Assembly: GCA_900553465.1 (NCBI GenBank)
Contig: USDT01000023.1
Span: 1-44,620, forward strand
Length of the DNA: 44,620 bases
Origin: an uncultured Prevotella sp.
GTDB taxonomy: Bacteria; Bacteroidota; Bacteroidia; Bacteroidales; Bacteroidaceae
Direction: 5' to 3'
Positions 41,428-44,620 of the stretch are shown in pieces (the stretch's first letter is position 1; every line of letters begins with the position of its first letter). A program made the translations under genes and the position numbers. The notes under the pieces were generated by a model. The model saw only the letters and a list, made by a program, of their open reading frames with translations. It searched no databases and was not told the origin of the DNA.

Positions 41428-44280
41428 ATGAAAAAACAATTACTTATGTTGGGCCTGGGCCTGCTTGGTAGTGCTACCATGTCGGCTCAGCTGTCTTCGC
41501 CGTTTACCGGTGCGCAGCCTTCTGCCGTTGTGGGCGAAGGAGCCGATTTTTATCTTTACAATGTAAAGTCCGGTAAGTGGCTGCAGAATAATGATGATCA
41601 TGCTTCTGATCCACCAAACAATGCGACATTGTGGACAACTCGTGCTGAAGTTGGAACAAGAGGTATTGACTGGGAGGTTACCTGTCTTGCAATTGGCGAT
41701 GAGTATGGCAACTATTATCAGCTTAATCCTAAGTTCGGTAGCAATCACAGTATGAACGCATCAAATCTTTATCTTGATACTAATGCAGCTGTAACACAGT
41801 GGATTCTTGAACCTGCCGATAATGCTGGTGTATCCAATGCGTTCAGAATATGCGCAAATGAAGGTGACTATCCTTACCTTTATGTCGGAGAAGACGGATG
41901 GATTGCAACTTCTGTAGATGGCGCAAATGATGGCGAGAACGATGTATGGCAGCTCGTAACAAAGGAACAGCGTCTTGAATACATGAAGCAGCAGGCCGAA
42001 CTCAATGGTAGTGCTGATGCTACATGGCTTTTGAATGCTCCTAACTTTGCTGATAGGGATGAGCGTTTCAATAAATGGATAAGAAATATCTCTATCGAAG
42101 GCCTTCCTGATGGTTCACACGGCCCTGCACAGGGTCATGGAGGACAAGGAATGATGAACTGTAACCGTGTGTATGAGATGTGGAGCTCTTATACAGCTTC
42201 TATTTCTCAGACAGTCAAAGATCTTCCGGTAGGAACATATGGACTCAGTGTTCAGGGATACTATCGTGAAGGTTCTGCCGATGATGCTAAGGACTGGAAC
42301 GGAGTTGATCCTTTCGGATATGACCTTTGGGCTGCAGGAACAGAACATCATTATGCGACATATTATGCAAACAGCTCAAGCGCTCCGCTTATGTCTATTT
42401 TCGACGGTGCTAAGGATGCAAGAGAAACCGGTTATGAGTACAATGCAAAGATGACCGATCCTGAGTTCCTCGATGTAATGGAGAGTGGCAAGTGGGTGCC
42501 GAACAGCACAGACCAGGCTTCTTATGCTTTGTTCTATGGAGCTTATCTGAACGACGAGATCAAGACTTCTGTTGCTGATGGTACACTTACTATTGGTGTG
42601 AAGAAGGAGCAGGGTGTGAACGACGACTGGGTCATCCTTGACAACTTCAAACTGACATATTATGGCTCTTCAATCGATATTGATCAGGTTAAGGAAACTC
42701 TTGCACAGGCAATTAAGGATGCAGAGGCTTGCACAGCACGCTCTACTGAGGCTATCAACAAGATGTTTGACGAGGCTCTGGCAAATGGTAAGGAAGTTTA
42801 TGCAAGTTCTTCTGACGCTACTGCCATCGGTTCTGCTGCTACAGCTATTACAACAGCAATTCAGCTTATCAACGAGACAAGCACAAATGCAAGCTTCCTC
42901 AAGCAGACTGTAGCTCTTGCACAGAATGAGAAAGTTGAGGGTGAAGCAATGACAACTGCAGCTGATGTTGCTGTAAATGGTGTTACTGCAGATGCTATCA
43001 ATTCTGCTCTCGACAACCTGCGCATGGCACGTCGCCTCAATGCAGCTGACAGACAGGAGAACAAGTTCAAAGGCAATGTTCCTGCAGCTGGTTCATTCTA
43101 TCTCTACAACGTAGGTCAGAAGCGTTTCTTCTGCGGTGGTGAAGACTGGGGAGCACATGCAGCTCTCGGATTCCCGGGTATCGAAGTTACACTTGTTGCT
43201 ACAGAGACAGAAGGTGCTTTCGTTATCGACACACGTCTGCGCAATGGTGAGAATGAACATTATCTCAACTATGGTGGATACTGCGATACTGGCGCTCAGG
43301 ATCCTTGGACATTTGAAAAAGTTTCTGAAGGTGTTTACGTAATCAAACGTACAAATGCAACAGAGGAGCAGATTGCTGAAGGTAATGTATATCTTGGCTA
43401 TCGTCCGGGACGCTACTCAACAGTAGACACCGACATGGCTGGTACTGATGTTGCTGACAACCAGTGGATTCTCGTAACAAAGGCTGACCGCGATGCTCTG
43501 CTCGAAGCTGCATCTGAGGAAAATCCTGTTGACGCTTCTTATCTCATCAAGATGCCTAACTTCAACCAGCGTGAATATGAAATCACTGGCGGTTGGGATA
43601 ACGTTGATGGTCAGGACTATGCATGGGAGCATGTTAACGGTACTATCTATGGTCGTGGACAGAACAAGTCTGACTTCGCATTCGAGTGCTTCAACCAGGA
43701 TCCGCTCACTCTTACTCAGAGCATATACGACATGAAGGCTGGTTACTACATTCTTTCAGTTCAGGGTTACTACCGTGATTGCACAGAGGTTGACTATACA
43801 CAGTCTATCGCAGCTGGTGGTTATGAGCCGCAGCAGAATGCAGAACTCTATGCATATGATGCAGACATGAACAAAGTATCAACCAAACTTGTGACAATTG
43901 AGAAGTATGCAAACTATGCACCTGGATACGGCTGGAACAGCAATACTTCAGTTGGTTGGATTCCGAACGATCCGGAACAGGCTACAAACTATTTCCAGGT
44001 AGGTGCTTATAAGAACAGCCTCCTTGTTAAGGTCGGTGACGATGGTATGCTTTCATTCGGTATTAGCAAGGAAAATGGTGGTGAGAAAGACTGGGTATGT
44101 GTTGACAACTTCCGTCTGACATACCTCGGTGAGCAGACTCCTACTGGAATCGATGGTGTAACAGACAATACAGAAGCTGTTAAGGATGGCAAGATCTACA
44201 ACCTCCAGGGTGTTCAGGTGAAGAATGCTACACAGCGTGGCGTTTACATCAAGAACGGTAAGAAGTTTGTTGTTGAATAA
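41428..44280 (+). CDS. Large secreted protein with internal duplication and C-terminal sorting-type tail
   Basis: A 950-residue exported protein of unknown function. After the signal peptide MKKQLLMLGLGLLGSATMSAQ, two copies of a ~350-370-residue unit are seen at residues ~41-411 and ~557-901. Each starts FYLYNV with a lectin-like first part ending in WQLVTK or WILVTK. Each then has a beta-sandwich part with GTYGLSVQGYYRE or GYYILSVQGYYRD, a WVPNSTDQAS or WIPNDPEQAT motif, and DDWVILDNFKLTYYG or KDWVCVDNFRLTYLG. A helical linker rich in Ala and Thr (~415-545) joins them. The end, IYNLQGVQVKNATQRGVYI plus KNGKKFVVE, is a sorting-type tail. The layout suggests a surface carbohydrate-binding or adhesive protein; no catalytic motif is seen. 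Codons end in T or A more than in neighbouring genes. Confidence 0.85.
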   Translation: MKKQLLMLGLGLLGSATMSAQLSSPFTGAQPSAVVGEGADFYLYNVKSGKWLQNNDDHASDPPNNATLWTTRAEVGTRGIDWEVTCLAIGDEYGNYYQLNPKFGSNHSMNASNLYLDTNAAVTQWILEPADNAGVSNAFRICANEGDYPYLYVGEDGWIATSVDGANDGENDVWQLVTKEQRLEYMKQQAELNGSADATWLLNAPNFADRDERFNKWIRNISIEGLPDGSHGPAQGHGGQGMMNCNRVYEMWSSYTASISQTVKDLPVGTYGLSVQGYYREGSADDAKDWNGVDPFGYDLWAAGTEHHYATYYANSSSAPLMSIFDGAKDARETGYEYNAKMTDPEFLDVMESGKWVPNSTDQASYALFYGAYLNDEIKTSVADGTLTIGVKKEQGVNDDWVILDNFKLTYYGSSIDIDQVKETLAQAIKDAEACTARSTEAINKMFDEALANGKEVYASSSDATAIGSAATAITTAIQLINETSTNASFLKQTVALAQNEKVEGEAMTTAADVAVNGVTADAINSALDNLRMARRLNAADRQENKFKGNVPAAGSFYLYNVGQKRFFCGGEDWGAHAALGFPGIEVTLVATETEGAFVIDTRLRNGENEHYLNYGGYCDTGAQDPWTFEKVSEGVYVIKRTNATEEQIAEGNVYLGYRPGRYSTVDTDMAGTDVADNQWILVTKADRDALLEAASEENPVDASYLIKMPNFNQREYEITGGWDNVDGQDYAWEHVNGTIYGRGQNKSDFAFECFNQDPLTLTQSIYDMKAGYYILSVQGYYRDCTEVDYTQSIAAGGYEPQQNAELYAYDADMNKVSTKLVTIEKYANYAPGYGWNSNTSVGWIPNDPEQATNYFQVGAYKNSLLVKVGDDGMLSFGISKENGGEKDWVCVDNFRLTYLGEQTPTGIDGVTDNTEAVKDGKIYNLQGVQVKNATQRGVYIKNGKKFVVE

Positions 44281-44307
44281 TATATTCTTACAGTAAATGT
44301 TATAATG

Positions 44308-44344
44308 GAAGCCCTCTCCTTATTCGGGAGAGGGCTTCTTTTTT
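44308..44344 (+). terminator. Terminator of the 950-residue protein gene
   Basis: GAAGCCCTCTCC (44308-44319) pairs with GGAGAGGGCTTC (44327-44338), followed by TTTTTT. Confidence 0.92.
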
Positions 44345-44504
44345 CTTATTTTTCATGATTTTTCTCGTTGTTGTCATTGTTTTAGCTGAATTTCATCCTG
44401 CATGTCTCGACATAATATAATAAGGTGTATTTTTCATATTTTAATACTTCAATTGCAAACAACTGTTAAAATCACCATAAAAACGAAACTTTTTTCTCAA
44501 AACA

Positions 44505-44536
44505 TTTGGAATAAGTGAAAAAAGTGTATACCTTTG
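44505..44536 (+). promoter_or_regulatory. Strong Bacteroidetes promoter, probably of an rRNA operon
   Basis: TTTG (44505-44508), exactly 20 bp, then TACCTTTG (44529-44536): a complete match to the Bacteroidetes sigma consensus and the best in the window. It is preceded by A/T-rich DNA. Confidence 0.85.
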
Positions 44537-44620
44537 CATCCGCTTTCAGGAAGTAAGTCCTGAAACAACAAGAAAAGAGTTCTTTGAAGAAGATTACATA
44601 AAAGACAGAGAAGTAGTACA
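44537..44620 (+). other. Probable rRNA operon leader (16S gene outside the window)
   Basis: A hairpin TTTCAGGA/TCCTGAAA (44544-44565) is followed by GTTCTTTGA (44579-44587), which resembles the boxA antitermination element that precedes 16S genes. It then runs into GAGAAGTAGTACA at the window end, as in Bacteroidales rRNA leaders known to me. No mature rRNA sequence is present, so this rests on the leader alone. Confidence 0.7.

Noticed and set aside
1..44620. tRNA genes, insertion sequences or prophage
   Set aside because: Spacers were read for T-loop motifs, transposase motifs and terminal inverted repeats; none was convincing, though a dedicated search tool was not available.

Overview
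The window reads as the chromosome of a Bacteroidales bacterium, most likely a member of the Prevotellaceae. Three things point there. The promoters carry the Bacteroidetes -7 element TAnnTTTG (for example at 665, 10567, 31762 and 44529) and Shine-Dalgarno sites are mostly absent. Many proteins belong to Bacteroidetes families (DUF6242, DUF6089, DUF4421-like, OprO/P-like porin, C-terminal sorting-type tails). The order DUF6089-uppS-bamA-ompH-ompH-murI is typical of the order. About 31 protein genes are supported. No tRNA, insertion sequence, prophage or CRISPR array was seen. The last ~115 bases look like the promoter and leader of an rRNA operon whose 16S gene lies beyond the window.

Layout. 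1-407: 3' end of pckA. 706-8966: envelope-biogenesis block on the plus strand (DUF6242 lipoprotein, DUF6089 barrel, uppS, bamA, three OmpH/Skp-like chaperones, murI). 9072-9934: a small membrane protein and a Nudix hydrolase. 10603-14026: DJ-1 family protein, then ispD overlapping recG. 14290-15971: M23/LysM cell-wall peptidase and a PAP2 phosphatase. 16160-19957: CBM20-GH77 4-alpha-glucanotransferase and a secreted M28 peptidase. 20328-25366 (minus): purL followed by a two-gene chromate-type transporter. 26597-28201 (minus): a periplasmic 5-hydroxyisourate hydrolase broken by an in-frame TAG, and a DUF4421-like outer-membrane protein. 28454-35437: a GntR/LacI-hybrid regulator, a GH32 enzyme (minus) and a GH38 mannosidase (plus). 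35669-39793: OmpA-type lipoprotein, NCS2 purine permease, EamA exporter. 39814-40854 (minus): porin. 41428-44280: a 950-residue secreted protein built from an internal duplication.

The genes act together mainly in envelope construction: UppS makes the C55 lipid carrier, MurI makes D-glutamate for peptidoglycan, Skp-like proteins escort outer-membrane proteins to BamA, and IspD supplies isoprenoid precursors. Carbohydrate genes (malQ, GH32, GH38) and purine genes (purL, NCS2 permease, uraH) form smaller themes.

The most unusual structure is non-coding. Four intergenic regions (10131-10262, 20143-20274, 26197-26328, 37050-37181) each hold a degenerate tandem array of 22-bp units. Each can be read as six units, 132 bp, with alternating AAA and TTT tracts every ~11 bp. 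Three of the four lie near a second dispersed motif built on CGCGAATTTGCG. I know of no named family for these arrays. A second theme is premature stops in two neighbouring genes: a TAG inside uraH, and a TAA that separates GH32 from an intact in-frame C-terminal tail. None of the 30 intact coding regions whose stop is in the window ends in TAG.
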